The notes: generated by a model not told the origin, from the letters alone. DNA of 64,000 bases from Chelativorans sp. YIM 93263 (GCF_028767125.1 NZ_JAKCWP010000008.1:138955-202954); one strand, 5' to 3'. Positions 29,374 to 38,691 are shown, counted from the first letter of the stretch. Numbers and translations are program-made.

Positions 29374-30246
29374 ATGACAGGCCGCACCGATTTTCGAGAC
29401 GCTGCAGGTTTTCTGTTCCTTCTTCTTGCCTTCCTGTTTGCGGGCGGGTTTTCATCTGACGCACGGGCCCAATCGTCAGAGCAATCCGAGATCGTCGGCA
29501 CGGTCTGTACGCTGATTGAGTCTCATGCCAAGAAGAACGGTCTGCCGGCGGATTTCTTTGCGCGGCTGATCTGGACGGAAAGCCGTTTCAATCCTAATGC
29601 GGTCAGCCCGAAAGGGGCTGAAGGCATTGCGCAGTTCATGCCCACCACCGCTGCGATGCGCGGGCTGAAGGATGCTTTCGATATCGAGCAGGCCATTCCG
29701 GCTTCTGCCGTCTATCTGGGGGAGCTGACGCGGGCGTTCGGCAATCTCGGCCTGGCGGCGGCGGCCTACAATGCAGGCGAAGCACGCGTCGAGCGGTGGC
29801 TCGCAAATGGCGGGTTCCTGCCGCTGGAAACGGAAAACTATGTGCTGCAAATCCTGGGAGAACCCGCGGAGCGCTTTAGCGAACAGAGCTACAGCGGCAC
29901 TGTCCAACCGCTCAGTCCAGATGAGCCTTTCGGCAAGGCGTGCCGGGAACTTCCTGTCTCGCGCACGAGCCTCACTGTGGCGAGCGTACCGATCAAACCA
30001 TGGGGGGTCCAAATCGCCGGGCACTTCCGCCGCGATGTCGCCATGCGTCAATGGGAGCGGGCTCGGCGGGAGCATGCGAGCTTGCTCGATGGCCACAAGC
30101 CGGCGATCACCCGTGTCCGTTCACACCGGGGAAAGAATGGCATTCACGCCGTTCGGATCGGCGCGGACAATCGGGCTGAGGCAGACCAGATATGCAGTCG
30201 GTTGCGGAGCGCCGGCGGCTCCTGTGTGGTGGTGCGCAACCGGTAG
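29374..30246 (+). CDS. Secreted lytic transglycosylase (SLT) with C-terminal SPOR-like region
   Basis: A 290-aa exported murein lytic transglycosylase. Residues 1-33 form a signal peptide (FLFLLLAFLFAGGF, cleavage near ARAQ). The SLT domain (about residues 45-155) has the catalytic glutamate in LIWTESRFNPNAVSPKGAEG, then AQFMPTTAAMRG and LAAAAYNAGEARVERW. The C-terminal region (about 200-290, WGVQIAGHFRRDVAMRQW and ENAxxxAxxxCSRLRSAGG-like) resembles a SPOR or related peptidoglycan-binding module. Role: cleavage of glycan strands for cell-wall remodelling. It converges on pyrE with only 6 nt between stop codons. Confidence 0.88.
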   Translation: MTGRTDFRDAAGFLFLLLAFLFAGGFSSDARAQSSEQSEIVGTVCTLIESHAKKNGLPADFFARLIWTESRFNPNAVSPKGAEGIAQFMPTTAAMRGLKDAFDIEQAIPASAVYLGELTRAFGNLGLAAAAYNAGEARVERWLANGGFLPLETENYVLQILGEPAERFSEQSYSGTVQPLSPDEPFGKACRELPVSRTSLTVASVPIKPWGVQIAGHFRRDVAMRQWERARREHASLLDGHKPAITRVRSHRGKNGIHAVRIGADNRAEADQICSRLRSAGGSCVVVRNR

Positions 30247-30252
30247 GCTCGT

Positions 30253-30954
30253 TCATTTCTTCTTGGGTAACTCGGCGATACCGCCATTGGCGGCTGACCA
30301 TTCCAGCGGCCTCTTCAGGAATTTCTCGGCCTGATCCAGCGCCTCCTTGCCGAAGAGGTTTTGTTGGCGGCAGGCCTCCAGAATGTCCCACCAGGTGGTG
30401 AGATGGTGAAGACGCATTCCGGCTGCTTTCAACCGGTCCGGCGTGTCGGGAAAAATATCATAGTAGAAGACGGCAAAGGTATCCGAGACGGAGGCTCCGG
30501 CATTGCGGATCGCCTCGGCGAATTTGATTTTGCTGCCGCCGTCCGTGGTCAAATCCTCTACCAGGAGGACGCGCGCGCCTTCGGGAAGGTTGCCCTCGAT
30601 TTGTGCGTTGCGGCCGAACCCCTTGGGCTTCTTGCGGATATAGACCATGGGAAGTCCGAGCCGGTCCGCCAGCCAGGCGGCGAAGGGGATGCCCGCCGTC
30701 TCCCCGCCCGCTACGGCGTCGAACTGCTCGAAGCCTGCATCCCGCAGCACCACCGAGGCGCCGAAATCACTCACTGCGGCGCGGATGCGCGGATAGGAGA
30801 TCAGCTTGCGGCAGTCGATATAAACCGGGCTGGCAAGCCCCGAGGTGAAGGTGAAGGGCTCGTCGGCACGAATATGAACCGCCTCGATTTCCAGCAGCAT
30901 TTTCGCCACGGTTTCGGCAATCAGCGCCTTTTCGGGGAAGGTGTTGGCGAACAT
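30253..30954 (-). CDS. pyrE: Orotate phosphoribosyltransferase
   Basis: PyrE, 233 aa, transfers phosphoribosyl from PRPP to orotate, making OMP in pyrimidine synthesis. The PRPP-binding motif is [15 protein letters not shown] (about residues 110-124). The substrate loop [17 protein letters not shown] is intact, as are the N-terminal [16 protein letters not shown] residues. The length fits the longer Rhizobiales form rather than the 213-aa enterobacterial one. It follows pyrC with a 50-nt gap on the same strand, forming a pyrC-pyrE unit. Confidence 0.97.
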   Translation of the reverse strand: MFANTFPEKALIAETVAKMLLEIEAVHIRADEPFTFTSGLASPVYIDCRKLISYPRIRAAVSDFGASVVLRDAGFEQFDAVAGGETAGIPFAAWLADRLGLPMVYIRKKPKGFGRNAQIEGNLPEGARVLLVEDLTTDGGSKIKFAEAIRNAGASVSDTFAVFYYDIFPDTPDRLKAAGMRLHHLTTWWDILEACRQQNLFGKEALDQAEKFLKRPLEWSAANGGIAELPKKK

Positions 30955-31004
30955 GGGCGGCTCTCCTGATGGGCGTTTCTCGTGGCTAGCAAGCCGGCTT
31001 TCGC

Positions 31005-32054
31005 TTAGGAAGTCTCGCCATCCACTTTCCAGTGGATGGGAAACATCGGGTCGAAAACGGTGATTGTTTCATCGCCGGCGGTCACTTTGGTCTCGGTTTC
31101 GACCGGACTGTCGCTTCGCACGAGTGTGATGCGTTTTTCGTTGGGCGGCAGGCGATAGAAGGTCGGGCCGTTAAGCGAGGTGAAGGCTTCCAGCCGGTCC
31201 AGAGCGTTGTCCTCCTCGAAAACATGGGCGAGGCAGGCCATCGTATTCGGTGCGTTGAAAACGCCGGCGCAGCCGCAGGCGCTTTCCTTCAGGGGATCGA
31301 TGTGGGGCGCGGAGTCGGTCCCGAGAAAGAAACGCCCGCTTCCGGAGGCCGCGGCCGCGCGTAAGGCGAGGCGATGTGTCTCGCGCTTGGCGACGGGGAG
31401 GCAGTAGTAATGCGGGCGGATGCCGCCGGCGAGGATGGCGTTGCGGTTGATTATGAGGTGGTGTGGGGTGATTGTCGCGCCGACATTTTCGTCCTGCGCC
31501 TGCACAAACTCGACGCCATCCCTCGTCGTCACGTGCTCCATGACGATCCGGAGCTCGGGCAGGCGGCGGCGCAGCGGCGCCAGAACGCGCTCGATGAAGA
31601 CCGCCTCGCGGTCGAAAATGTCGATCTCGGGATCCGTCACCTCGCCATGCACGCAAAGCGGCATGCCAATTTCCGCCATGCGCTCCAGTATCGGGTAAAC
31701 CGCCTCGATGTCGCGCACACCGCTTTGGGAGTTCGTCGTCGCGCCGGCGGGATAAAGCTTTACGGCCGTGATAAGGCCATCGCGAAAGCCGGCTTCGATG
31801 TCATCCGCGCTGCTTTCTTCGGTCAGGTAGAGCGTCATGAGCGGCGTGAAGGCGCTGCCCTTCGGCAGGGAGGCCTGAATGCGCTCGCGATAAGCTGCGG
31901 CGTCGGCCGTGGTGACGACGGGTGGCACCAGATTGGGCATGATGATGGCGCGGGCGAAGTGCGTGGCCGAATAGCGCGTTACAGCTTCAAGCACTTGGCC
32001 GTCGCGTAGGTGAAGGTGCCAGTCGTCGGGCTGGCGGATGGTGAGCTTTTTCAT
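31005..32054 (-). CDS. pyrC: Dihydroorotase (class II)
   Basis: PyrC, 349 aa, cyclises carbamoyl-aspartate to dihydroorotate. It is the class II type: [10 protein letters not shown] near the N-terminus gives the zinc histidines, [13 protein letters not shown] holds the lysine region (VKLYPAG), HGE and EHVTTRDG supply further ligands and LGTDSAPH the catalytic aspartate. The start at 32054 ([13 protein letters not shown]) fits the family; a GTG four codons upstream is possible. It is the first gene of pyrC-pyrE. Confidence 0.97.
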   Translation of the reverse strand: MKKLTIRQPDDWHLHLRDGQVLEAVTRYSATHFARAIIMPNLVPPVVTTADAAAYRERIQASLPKGSAFTPLMTLYLTEESSADDIEAGFRDGLITAVKLYPAGATTNSQSGVRDIEAVYPILERMAEIGMPLCVHGEVTDPEIDIFDREAVFIERVLAPLRRRLPELRIVMEHVTTRDGVEFVQAQDENVGATITPHHLIINRNAILAGGIRPHYYCLPVAKRETHRLALRAAAASGSGRFFLGTDSAPHIDPLKESACGCAGVFNAPNTMACLAHVFEEDNALDRLEAFTSLNGPTFYRLPPNEKRITLVRSDSPVETETKVTAGDETITVFDPMFPIHWKVDGETS

Positions 32055-32201
32055 GGCAGGGCTCACTCAATAACCGGATTCGATGCGCATTCAATAGAAA
32101 ATCGCCTTCGCGGGAAACTGCGGTCCAGCCGGTGCAGTGGGCGCGGTAACAGCACCGCAGCGAAGATCTTGACCGGATCATCAGGATGTGTTGTTTTTTG
32201 A

Positions 32202-32215
32202 ACAGACCGGTCTGT
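32202..32215. promoter_or_regulatory. TetR-type operator ACAGACCGGTCTGT
   Basis: A perfect 14-bp palindrome lies 33 nt before the cupin start, between a plausible TTGTTT (32191) and TCTAAT (32215) promoter pair. The AGACCGGTCT core resembles NemR/AcuR-type TetR operators. The downstream TetR gene is the natural candidate regulator. Confidence 0.6.
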
Positions 32216-32247
32216 CTAATTCAATGCAACGTTGAGGAGGATACAGC

Positions 32248-32733
32248 ATGACGAAAAATCAACCGAACAGGCGGGCTTTTAAAGCCCGGCTTGTTGGGGG
32301 CGGGCTGGCCGCGGCTACCTTCGCCGCAATGCTTGGGGTGATGCCGGTTCAATCGGCGGAGCAGGCATTTATCTGGAATGGCGAAGACGAGAATCTGGAA
32401 TGGGGTCCCTGTCCCGAATTCATGCCCGAGGGTTGCGGCATTGCCGTTTTGCAGGGTGATCCCGCGGAGCCTCCCGTCGACATCTTTTTTCGCCTGCCGG
32501 GCAACGCCACTGCCGAGCGTCACTGGCACAATTCGTCGGAGAGAATAGTCCTGGTTTCAGGCGAAATGGAAGTCGACTATGACGGGCAGGAACCGGTGAT
32601 CCTGCAGCCTGGCACCTACGCCTACGGCCCGCCGGAGCTGCCTCACACGGCCGTGTGCCTTTCGAGCGAACCTTGCGTTTTGTTTATCGCGTTCGAGAAG
32701 CCGCTCGATGCGATGGCAGGGGCGCCGGAATAG
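32248..32733 (+). CDS. Secreted cupin-domain protein
   Basis: A 161-aa protein with an N-terminal signal peptide (RLVGGGLAAATFAAMLGVMPVQSA, about residues 12-36). The cupin fold follows: FFRLPGNATAERHWHNSSER carries cupin motif 1 with metal-type histidines (HWH) and glutamate; LQPGTYAYGPPELPHTAVC is motif 2. Periplasmic cupins of this kind have no assigned activity; DUF4437/quercetinase-like roles are possible. GAGGAGGATACAGC before the ATG is a good ribosome binding site. Upstream is the TetR-type palindrome, and the TetR gene lies 151 nt downstream, so the pair likely responds to the same small molecule. Confidence 0.85.
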   Translation: MTKNQPNRRAFKARLVGGGLAAATFAAMLGVMPVQSAEQAFIWNGEDENLEWGPCPEFMPEGCGIAVLQGDPAEPPVDIFFRLPGNATAERHWHNSSERIVLVSGEMEVDYDGQEPVILQPGTYAYGPPELPHTAVCLSSEPCVLFIAFEKPLDAMAGAPE

Positions 32734-32754
32734 CGCTACGACGACTTTAATGCT

Positions 32755-32785
32755 TCGGGGCCGTTGCGGTGCGCTTCGGCCCCGA
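32755..32785 (+). terminator. Possible terminator after the cupin gene
   Basis: TCGGGGCCG and CGGCCCCGA form a 9-bp stem with a 13-nt loop, 22 nt after the cupin stop codon. The T run afterwards is weak. Confidence 0.4.
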
Positions 32786-32843
32786 TGTTGCTTAGCGCGA
32801 GGAGACTATCTTCATAGTGGTGTGGCGGGTTGACGCCCGTGAT

Positions 32844-32868
32844 ATTATCTCCCGACGGTGGAGATAAT
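32844..32868. promoter_or_regulatory. Inverted repeat at the tetR-like gene start
   Basis: ATTATCTCC-N7-GGAGATAAT, 9-bp perfect arms, sits 16 nt before the TetR start codon at 32885. It is unlike the palindrome upstream of the cupin gene, so it may belong to a different regulator or be an mRNA structure. Confidence 0.5.
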
Positions 32869-32884
32869 GGCGGGCAGGAGAACG

Positions 32885-33469
32885 ATGCAAAAGACGACGA
32901 AGGAACGCTTGCTGGAGACGGGGCTGACTCTGCTGCTCCGGCACGGCTACAACGATCTGGGCGTTCATTCCATCCTGGAAGCGACCGGGGTACCGAAGGG
33001 ATCCTTCTATCACCACTTTCGCAGCAAGGAGGATTTCGCGCTCCAGGTCATCGACAGCTATATGGCCGAGGTCCATGGGGGCTTGGATGCTTCGTTGGGT
33101 GACCGCACCCTGCCGCCGCTCGACCGGGTGCGCCGGTTTTTCGAACTGACGCGCGAGAAATACCGGCACGAGGGCTATCTCGGCTGCATGCTGGGTGGAC
33201 TGGGGCAGGAGTTGGCGGGCGTCAACGAGACTTTCCAATCAAAGATCGAGACATGCTTCTCCCAGATGGCCGACCGCATCGCAGCCTGTTTTGAAGAGGC
33301 GCGCGAAGACGGTTCTCTGTCGCCGCAGGCCGATCCGCTAACCCTCGCGGAGCTGGTGCTGAACTGCTGGGAGGGGGCGGCCCTGCGCAGCCGGTTGCGG
33401 CGCGAACGCTCGCCGCTGGATTCCATGCTGGACTTCTATTTCTCTTCCGTAGCGGCGACTACTGCCTGA
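32885..33469 (+). CDS. TetR-family regulator (NemR/AcuR-like)
   Basis: A 194-aa TetR regulator. The HTH domain (residues 1-50) reads TKERLLETGLTLLLRHGYND and has the recognition helix PKGSFYHHFRSKEDFALQVI. The C-terminal ligand domain contains EGYLGCMLGGLGQELAGVNE, typical of the NemR/AcuR group, whose cysteine can react with electrophiles. The start at 32885 follows CAGGAGAACG; an ATG 6 codons upstream lies inside the inverted repeat. Candidate targets are the cupin gene upstream and itself. Confidence 0.9.
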   Translation: MQKTTKERLLETGLTLLLRHGYNDLGVHSILEATGVPKGSFYHHFRSKEDFALQVIDSYMAEVHGGLDASLGDRTLPPLDRVRRFFELTREKYRHEGYLGCMLGGLGQELAGVNETFQSKIETCFSQMADRIAACFEEAREDGSLSPQADPLTLAELVLNCWEGAALRSRLRRERSPLDSMLDFYFSSVAATTA

Positions 33470-33570
33470 CTTTCGCGTTCACGCGTCGGCAGATTCTCGC
33501 TGTAAATTTCTCGACCGAGCGTGTCGGCTTGAGGCATTGTCATACGTCTTTCAACCAAATGAGGACTTCA

Positions 33571-33957
33571 ATGCTCTATGCCCTTCTGTGCTATCACGAC
33601 GAAGATGTCGTCAACTCCTGGTCGAAGGAGGAGGACGACGCGGTTCTGGCGAAGCGCGGGCGCGTAATCCAAGAGAAGATCGACGCTGGCGAGATGGGCC
33701 CGGCCATCCGGCTCGTGCCGACCTCCGCGGCGACCACGATCCGCGCGTCCGGCGACGAGCAGATTGTGCTCGACGGTCCCTTTGCCGAAACGAAGGAGCA
33801 GCTTCTCGGGTTTTACATCATCGATTGCGAGAACCTGGAAGAGGCGATCGCTTTCGCCAAGCGCCTGAAAGAAGGCGAAGCCACCACTTTTGAAATCCGC
33901 CCTCTGCGCATCTTTAAGAAGGGTGTGCTGCCCGAGAAGATAGAAGCGACCCCATGA
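33571..33957 (+). CDS. YciI/DGPF-domain protein
   Basis: A 128-aa YciI-like protein with the DGPF signature (LDGPFAETKEQLLGFYIID). The N-terminus MLYALLCYHDEDVVNSW has the family's first strand; the fold is a dimeric ferredoxin-like barrel and the active-site-like aspartate/histidine arrangement has no proven substrate. DGPF proteins are the usual partners of ECF42 sigma factors. The start at 33571 is chosen from the conserved N-terminus over a start 14 codons earlier. The stop codon overlaps the sigma-factor start (ATGA), so they are translationally coupled. Confidence 0.9.
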   Translation: MLYALLCYHDEDVVNSWSKEEDDAVLAKRGRVIQEKIDAGEMGPAIRLVPTSAATTIRASGDEQIVLDGPFAETKEQLLGFYIIDCENLEEAIAFAKRLKEGEATTFEIRPLRIFKKGVLPEKIEATP

Positions 33958-35195
33958 GCGAAATTGCTTGGATCGAGACAACGCTAACCAGTGCGCGCCC
34001 ACAGGTTATGGGCGCGCTCCTGCGCTATTTTCGCGATCTCGACCGAGCGGAAGAGGCCTTTCAGGAGGCTTGCCTGCGGGCGATGAAAAGCTGGCCGGTG
34101 AAGGGACCACCACGTGATCCAGCTGCGTGGCTCATCTTCGTCGGCCGCAATGCTGCGCTCGATAGTGTGCGCCGTGACAGCCGCAACACCGCGCTTCCGG
34201 AAGAGGCGGCACTCTCCGATCTTGAGGATGTCGAGGCCGACATGGCCGAGCGGCTGGACGACGCGCATTATCGTGACGATATCCTGCGGCTCATGTTCAT
34301 CTGCTGCCATCCGGATTTGCCGGCCACACAGCAGGTCGCCTTGGCGCTCAGGATCGTCTCCGGGCTTTCCGTGCGCGAGATCGCCAGCGCCTTCCTTGTC
34401 AACGAGAAGGCGATGGAACAGCGCATTACGCGTGCAAAGCGGCGGGTGACGGGCGCGAATGTGCCGTTTGCGGCGCCCGGCGCGGTCGAGCGAGCCGAGC
34501 GCCTGGCCGCGGTTGCCGCGATGATCTATCTCATCTTCAACGAAGGCTACTCGGCAAGCGGCGGCGAAACGCCCGTGCGTGCGCCGCTTTGCGAAGAGGC
34601 GATCCGGCTGGCGCGCCTGCTGCTTCGGCTCTTTCCCGCCGAGCCGGAGATCATGGGACTGCTTGCTCTCATGCTGTTGCAGCATGCCCGCACGGCCGCG
34701 CGGCTCGATGCCGAAGGCAACATCGTACTGCTGGAAGACCAGGACCGAACCCTCTGGAACCGCAGTAAGATCACCGAGGGGCTTGCCCTTGTGGACAAGG
34801 CCATGCGCCACCGCGAGCCCGGTCCCTACCAGGTGCAGGCGGCGATTGCCGCGCTCCACGCCCGGGCTGCGAAACCTGAGGAGACGGACTGGCACGAAAT
34901 CTCATTGCTTTACCGGACCTTGGAGCGAATGCAGCCTTCGCCCGTCATCACGCTTAACCGGGCCGTCGCCGTCTTTAAATCGGAAGGTGCCGACGCCGCC
35001 CTGGAACTGATCGAACCTCTTGCCGATCGTCTTTCGGGCTACTTCTATTTCCACGGCGTGCGCGGCGCTCTCTTGAAGGAACTCGGGCGCGAGGCGGAAG
35101 CACGTATCTCCTTCGACAAGGCGATATCGCTTGCGCGGACGCCAGCCGAGGCCTCCCATATACGCGAGCACATCGACCGGCTGGCGGCAGGGTAG
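33954..35195 (+). CDS. ECF sigma factor of the ECF42 type (C-terminal helical extension)
   Basis: A 413-aa extracytoplasmic-function sigma factor. Region 2 (residues 20-75: GALLRYFRDLDRAEEAFQEA, KGPPRDPAAWLIFVGRNAALD) and region 4 (about 115-165: VSGLSVREIASAFLVNEKAMEQRI) are followed by a long C-terminal domain (DUF6596-like plus TPR-like helices, about 180-410) rather than a separate anti-sigma factor. This architecture and a linked DGPF protein define group ECF42. Regulation is thought to act through the C-terminal extension. No anti-sigma gene is adjacent. Confidence 0.9.
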   Translation: MSEIAWIETTLTSARPQVMGALLRYFRDLDRAEEAFQEACLRAMKSWPVKGPPRDPAAWLIFVGRNAALDSVRRDSRNTALPEEAALSDLEDVEADMAERLDDAHYRDDILRLMFICCHPDLPATQQVALALRIVSGLSVREIASAFLVNEKAMEQRITRAKRRVTGANVPFAAPGAVERAERLAAVAAMIYLIFNEGYSASGGETPVRAPLCEEAIRLARLLLRLFPAEPEIMGLLALMLLQHARTAARLDAEGNIVLLEDQDRTLWNRSKITEGLALVDKAMRHREPGPYQVQAAIAALHARAAKPEETDWHEISLLYRTLERMQPSPVITLNRAVAVFKSEGADAALELIEPLADRLSGYFYFHGVRGALLKELGREAEARISFDKAISLARTPAEASHIREHIDRLAAG

Positions 35196-35450
35196 CATTA
35201 TCCCGCCAACGAAAAATGTCGACGTGTGATCTTCGAATCGCCCTGCGACCGCACGAGCCCCCGCATAAGCAGAGCCATCGATACGTGTGCCTGTCCACGG
35301 AGGCGAAGCAGAGCTGCAGGCGCTATCCGACCAGAAAACCCCTGAACTTACCCGGGGTTCCCTCGACTATGAAGGTCCGGAGCAAGACGCTTGAGGTCGA
35401 GTAGCGTCCAGTCAGATCCCCACTGCTACCTTGGCACTGAAATCCAGTCT

Positions 35451-37196
35451 TTAGGTGCCGAGATCCATTTCGAAGCGCGGGTGCACGAAAGCGTCGTAGC
35501 AATCATCCAGTTCAATCTTGCGGTGACCGGCGAGCGCCGGGCTGTAAATCGCGTGGAGAGCGCTATTGTCCGGCGTCAGCGGGCAGGTGGGATAGAGCAC
35601 GAGATCTGTTTGCCTAACGGCCTCCAGTACTTCCATGTCCGGGTCGGGCACCGCGCGCGTCGGATCCGCCCCAATCGCAATGTACTTCGGTGCTGTACGG
35701 TCCAGCAGATACGGAAACGGATTAACGAAATTGAGGTTCATCAGCGTTTCGAAACGTTTGCCGCTTTCAGCCTCGAGTGCGCGGATGGCGGCAACAGCCC
35801 GGTCGAATGCCATCAGGTGCGTGAGCTGAAAGCCGAAATCGGAATAATACCCGTAGGTGGGAAGCTCTCCAGCCCGGACGAAATCACGATAGGCATCGCG
35901 GTGCACGGTATAGTTTCGCAACAGATCGCCAGCCAGCTTGATCATTTCGGGTCGCGCGTTGACACTGCCGATCGTCTTCAGGTTTTCGTTTGGCAGCGGT
36001 TCGTTGCGCACGGCGCTTATATATGCCGCAGCAGCCCGGTGAAGCACGTCGGTCAGCGGCAGGAAAACGGCGATCCCTGCGAGGATTGCGATTGCGCCGA
36101 ATGCCTTCGGCGTTTCTGTGGCAGCCTGCAGTCGTGACGACACGATCCAGATTGCCACGGGCCAGAGGAAAATCAGCGCCTGGCTGCCGCTGTTTTGTGT
36201 TTCAAAGAATAGACCGGCAAAGAGAAGCACGCCCAGCCACATGCCCTCATGATCGAGGAATGCCGTCAGTCGTTGCCATGAGCGCTCCTGACGTAAGCTG
36301 CGCCAGGACGAGGCGATCCGATCTCGCGTGGTCCAGAACAATACAAGTACCAGGAGTCCGGCAGGAGCCATGACGCTGAAATACTCGGCCCCGGCCCGCA
36401 GGAAGCGCGGTAGCAGCTTGCCGGAGTTCATTATCGCGAGCGTCCAAATGTCGGCCATGTAACGGACCGTAAGGCCGTTCCAGAGCTGAAAGACACCGAG
36501 AATAGCGAAAAAGATCAGTGCGGCGGCAACGGCATGCCTGAAGGTCAATCTGCCAGCGAAAAAGGCGAAGGCGCAGATAAGAAGGCCCGCGATGAAGCCG
36601 GTAATCTTGATGAAGAAGAGGGCGGTCATTGCAAGCACCACCACTGATGCGAGCAGGCGCTGGTGCCGAATGAAGATCAACGCGGCGGCGAGAACATAAA
36701 GCAATTGCGTGACCTGACGGTTGTAGATGCCGTAGCCGTCCGATCCGGGATAAAGAAACGACGATTCGGTGTTGAAGGGCAAAAAGGTGAAAGCGAGGAA
36801 GGGCAGAAGCACGGCAAAGGCCATGCCGCGTCGCTGTCGGACCTCGATTTCCCGGCTGACGATCGCCATCAACGGCCCGGTAACGACAAACACGGACCAA
36901 CTCACGAGCAGAAGCGGTTGCGCGTTGGGGAACAGCTTCAGACCGGCGGCGAACAGGTAGTATCCAAGAGGACCGACCGGCGTGAAGAAATCTACCACCG
37001 GGATCTGGGCATTAAAGATGCGGTTTGCCGCGTCGAGATAAACGACGAGATCCCAATACATACGGCCGATCGGAACGGTGCATGGCGAGAGCAGTATCAC
37101 GACCATGAGCAGCGCTGAAGCTGCCACGATTGCAACCGACCAGCGACCTTTTCTGAGGCTGCTTCCCCTGGTGTCCTGCCCGATAGTTACCGACAT
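35451..37196 (-). CDS. Large polytopic membrane protein, possible GT-C glycosyltransferase
   Basis: A 581-aa integral membrane protein with about 11-12 hydrophobic helices up to residue 400, then a soluble C-terminal domain of about 170 residues. The first external loop has YWDLVVYLDAANRIFNAQIP and DFFTPVGPLGYYL, like the aspartate-containing loop of GT-C glycosyltransferases, but no family signature is certain. The C-terminal domain has TYGYYSDFGFQLTHLMAFDR. Sugar transfer from a lipid-linked donor is possible. The start at 37196 follows GAGCGGGGGCG and avoids a 23-codon upstream extension without signal. It is a lone gene, not in a polysaccharide cluster. Confidence 0.7.
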   Translation of the reverse strand: MSVTIGQDTRGSSLRKGRWSVAIVAASALLMVVILLSPCTVPIGRMYWDLVVYLDAANRIFNAQIPVVDFFTPVGPLGYYLFAAGLKLFPNAQPLLLVSWSVFVVTGPLMAIVSREIEVRQRRGMAFAVLLPFLAFTFLPFNTESSFLYPGSDGYGIYNRQVTQLLYVLAAALIFIRHQRLLASVVVLAMTALFFIKITGFIAGLLICAFAFFAGRLTFRHAVAAALIFFAILGVFQLWNGLTVRYMADIWTLAIMNSGKLLPRFLRAGAEYFSVMAPAGLLVLVLFWTTRDRIASSWRSLRQERSWQRLTAFLDHEGMWLGVLLFAGLFFETQNSGSQALIFLWPVAIWIVSSRLQAATETPKAFGAIAILAGIAVFLPLTDVLHRAAAAYISAVRNEPLPNENLKTIGSVNARPEMIKLAGDLLRNYTVHRDAYRDFVRAGELPTYGYYSDFGFQLTHLMAFDRAVAAIRALEAESGKRFETLMNLNFVNPFPYLLDRTAPKYIAIGADPTRAVPDPDMEVLEAVRQTDLVLYPTCPLTPDNSALHAIYSPALAGHRKIELDDCYDAFVHPRFEMDLGT

Positions 37197-37328
37197 GGTA
37201 CGCCCCCGCTCCCCTAACTCAGAGTTGCATGCCAGATACGATTTTACATCCGGTAAAGGTGCCATGTCGGATTGGAGGCATCCCCTTCGTCCTTGGGAAA
37301 GACGATCGACAGATAAACGGAGGAAGAC

Positions 37329-37745
37329 GTGTCATCAGTCGAGTTGAACGCTGGAGAAAGTGGGGACCCGCGGGGCGGTGTTATTCCCTATCTGATGGTG
37401 GATGGGGCGGTTACGGCCGCGGCATTCTATGGAAAAGCCTTCGGCGCGCGCGAGGTCGGCCGTGTTCCGGAGGATGAAAAAGGCCGCACCATGCACGTCC
37501 ACCTTTATATCAACGAAGGATCCGTCATGCTGTGTGATCCCTATCCCGAGTACGGGCGCCCTTTGGAGGGGCACAAAGGATTCACGCTGACCCTGACGGT
37601 GGATGACGTCGATTTCTGGTGGAAGCGCGCGTCCGAGACGGAAGGCATGGAAACCACAGTGCCACTGGAGAAGATGTCCTGGGGTGATCGCTATGGCGAA
37701 CTGAAAGACCCCTTTGGCGTGTGCTGGGCCATAGTCGGGAAATAG
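37329..37745 (+). CDS. VOC-superfamily (PhnB-like) protein
   Basis: A 138-aa glyoxalase/VOC protein of the PhnB type: VIPYLMVDGAVTAAAFYGKA at the first module, GRTMHVHLYINEGSVMLCD in the middle and DPFGVCWAIV at the end. VOC proteins bind metal and act in isomerase, dioxygenase or resistance reactions; this one is unassigned. It starts with GTG at 37329, supported by GGAGG 5 nt upstream. The alpha/beta hydrolase follows after 13 nt, so they form an operon. Confidence 0.85.
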   Translation: MSSVELNAGESGDPRGGVIPYLMVDGAVTAAAFYGKAFGAREVGRVPEDEKGRTMHVHLYINEGSVMLCDPYPEYGRPLEGHKGFTLTLTVDDVDFWWKRASETEGMETTVPLEKMSWGDRYGELKDPFGVCWAIVGK

Positions 37746-37758
37746 AAGGAAACTTGAA

Positions 37759-38691
37759 ATGCTGCTACGTCGAGTGGTCCCGTTTGCGCTTTGCGCTCTC
37801 ATCCTGGCGCCGGTGACGGCCGGAGCACAGGATGCGGCAGCTGCGCAGGACAATTTGAACCTCGTGCAATCCTACGAGGATCTGACCCCGGATAGCACCG
37901 GGTATGCGCCGGTCAATGGCCTTGAGATGTATTACGAAGTCTATGGAGAGGGGGAGCCCCTACTCCTGCTGCACGGGGCCTATGGCACGATTGGAAACAA
38001 CTTCGGTGCTTTCATCCCGGCGCTCTCGGAAATCCGACAGGTCATCGGCGTCGAGCTTCAGGGGCACGGGCGGACCGCGGATAGCGACCGTCCGCTGAGC
38101 TACAAGGCCATGGCCTCTGATGTCGCGGGGCTGATCGAGGAGCTGGGGCTCGAGAAGGCAGATATCTTCGGCTATTCGATGGGCGGCAGCGTCGCGCTTC
38201 GTGTGGCGATCGACCGGCCGGATCTCGTAGATCGGCTTGTCGTCGCGGCAGGCGGCACCAGCACGGACTCGATGTACGAGGAAGTCTACGACGCAATCCA
38301 GACGATGACCGCCGAAGATTTCGCCGGGACTCCCATGGAGCAGGATTATCTGAGGTTGGCGCCCAATCCCGAGGACTGGCCGGTGCTTGTGAAGAAGCTC
38401 AAAGCGCTGGATGAAGAGGTCTTTTCGTGGCCGGAGAGCGAGGTCAGCAGTATCGAGGCACCCGCGCTCGTCATCGTTGGCGATGGCGATGTCGTGCGCC
38501 CTGAACACGCGGTCGAACTGTTCCGCCTCCTCGGCGGCGGTGTGCCAGCTGATCTTGTCGGCCCGACGGCTTCTCAACTGGCCATTGTACCGGGGGCAAC
38601 GCATATCACGCTGATGCTCAAGTCTGATATGCTTTTGCCAATGATCCTGCCGTTCCTTGAACCGGAGAAAACGGGGCAGGGGGCGGAATAA
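37759..38691 (+). CDS. Exported alpha/beta hydrolase
   Basis: A 310-aa secreted hydrolase. Residues 1-23 form a signal peptide (VVPFALCALILAPVTAGAQ). The oxyanion strand EPLLLLHGAYGTIGNNFGAF, nucleophile elbow FGYSMGGSVALR (Ser of G-Y-S-M-G-G), late acid in VIVGDGDVVRPEH and final histidine in PGATHITLM complete a canonical catalytic triad. Substrate unknown; esterase or haloperoxidase-like activity is plausible. The start follows GAAGGAAACTTGAA. It is the second gene of an operon with the VOC protein. Confidence 0.9.
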   Translation: MLLRRVVPFALCALILAPVTAGAQDAAAAQDNLNLVQSYEDLTPDSTGYAPVNGLEMYYEVYGEGEPLLLLHGAYGTIGNNFGAFIPALSEIRQVIGVELQGHGRTADSDRPLSYKAMASDVAGLIEELGLEKADIFGYSMGGSVALRVAIDRPDLVDRLVVAAGGTSTDSMYEEVYDAIQTMTAEDFAGTPMEQDYLRLAPNPEDWPVLVKKLKALDEEVFSWPESEVSSIEAPALVIVGDGDVVRPEHAVELFRLLGGGVPADLVGPTASQLAIVPGATHITLMLKSDMLLPMILPFLEPEKTGQGAE

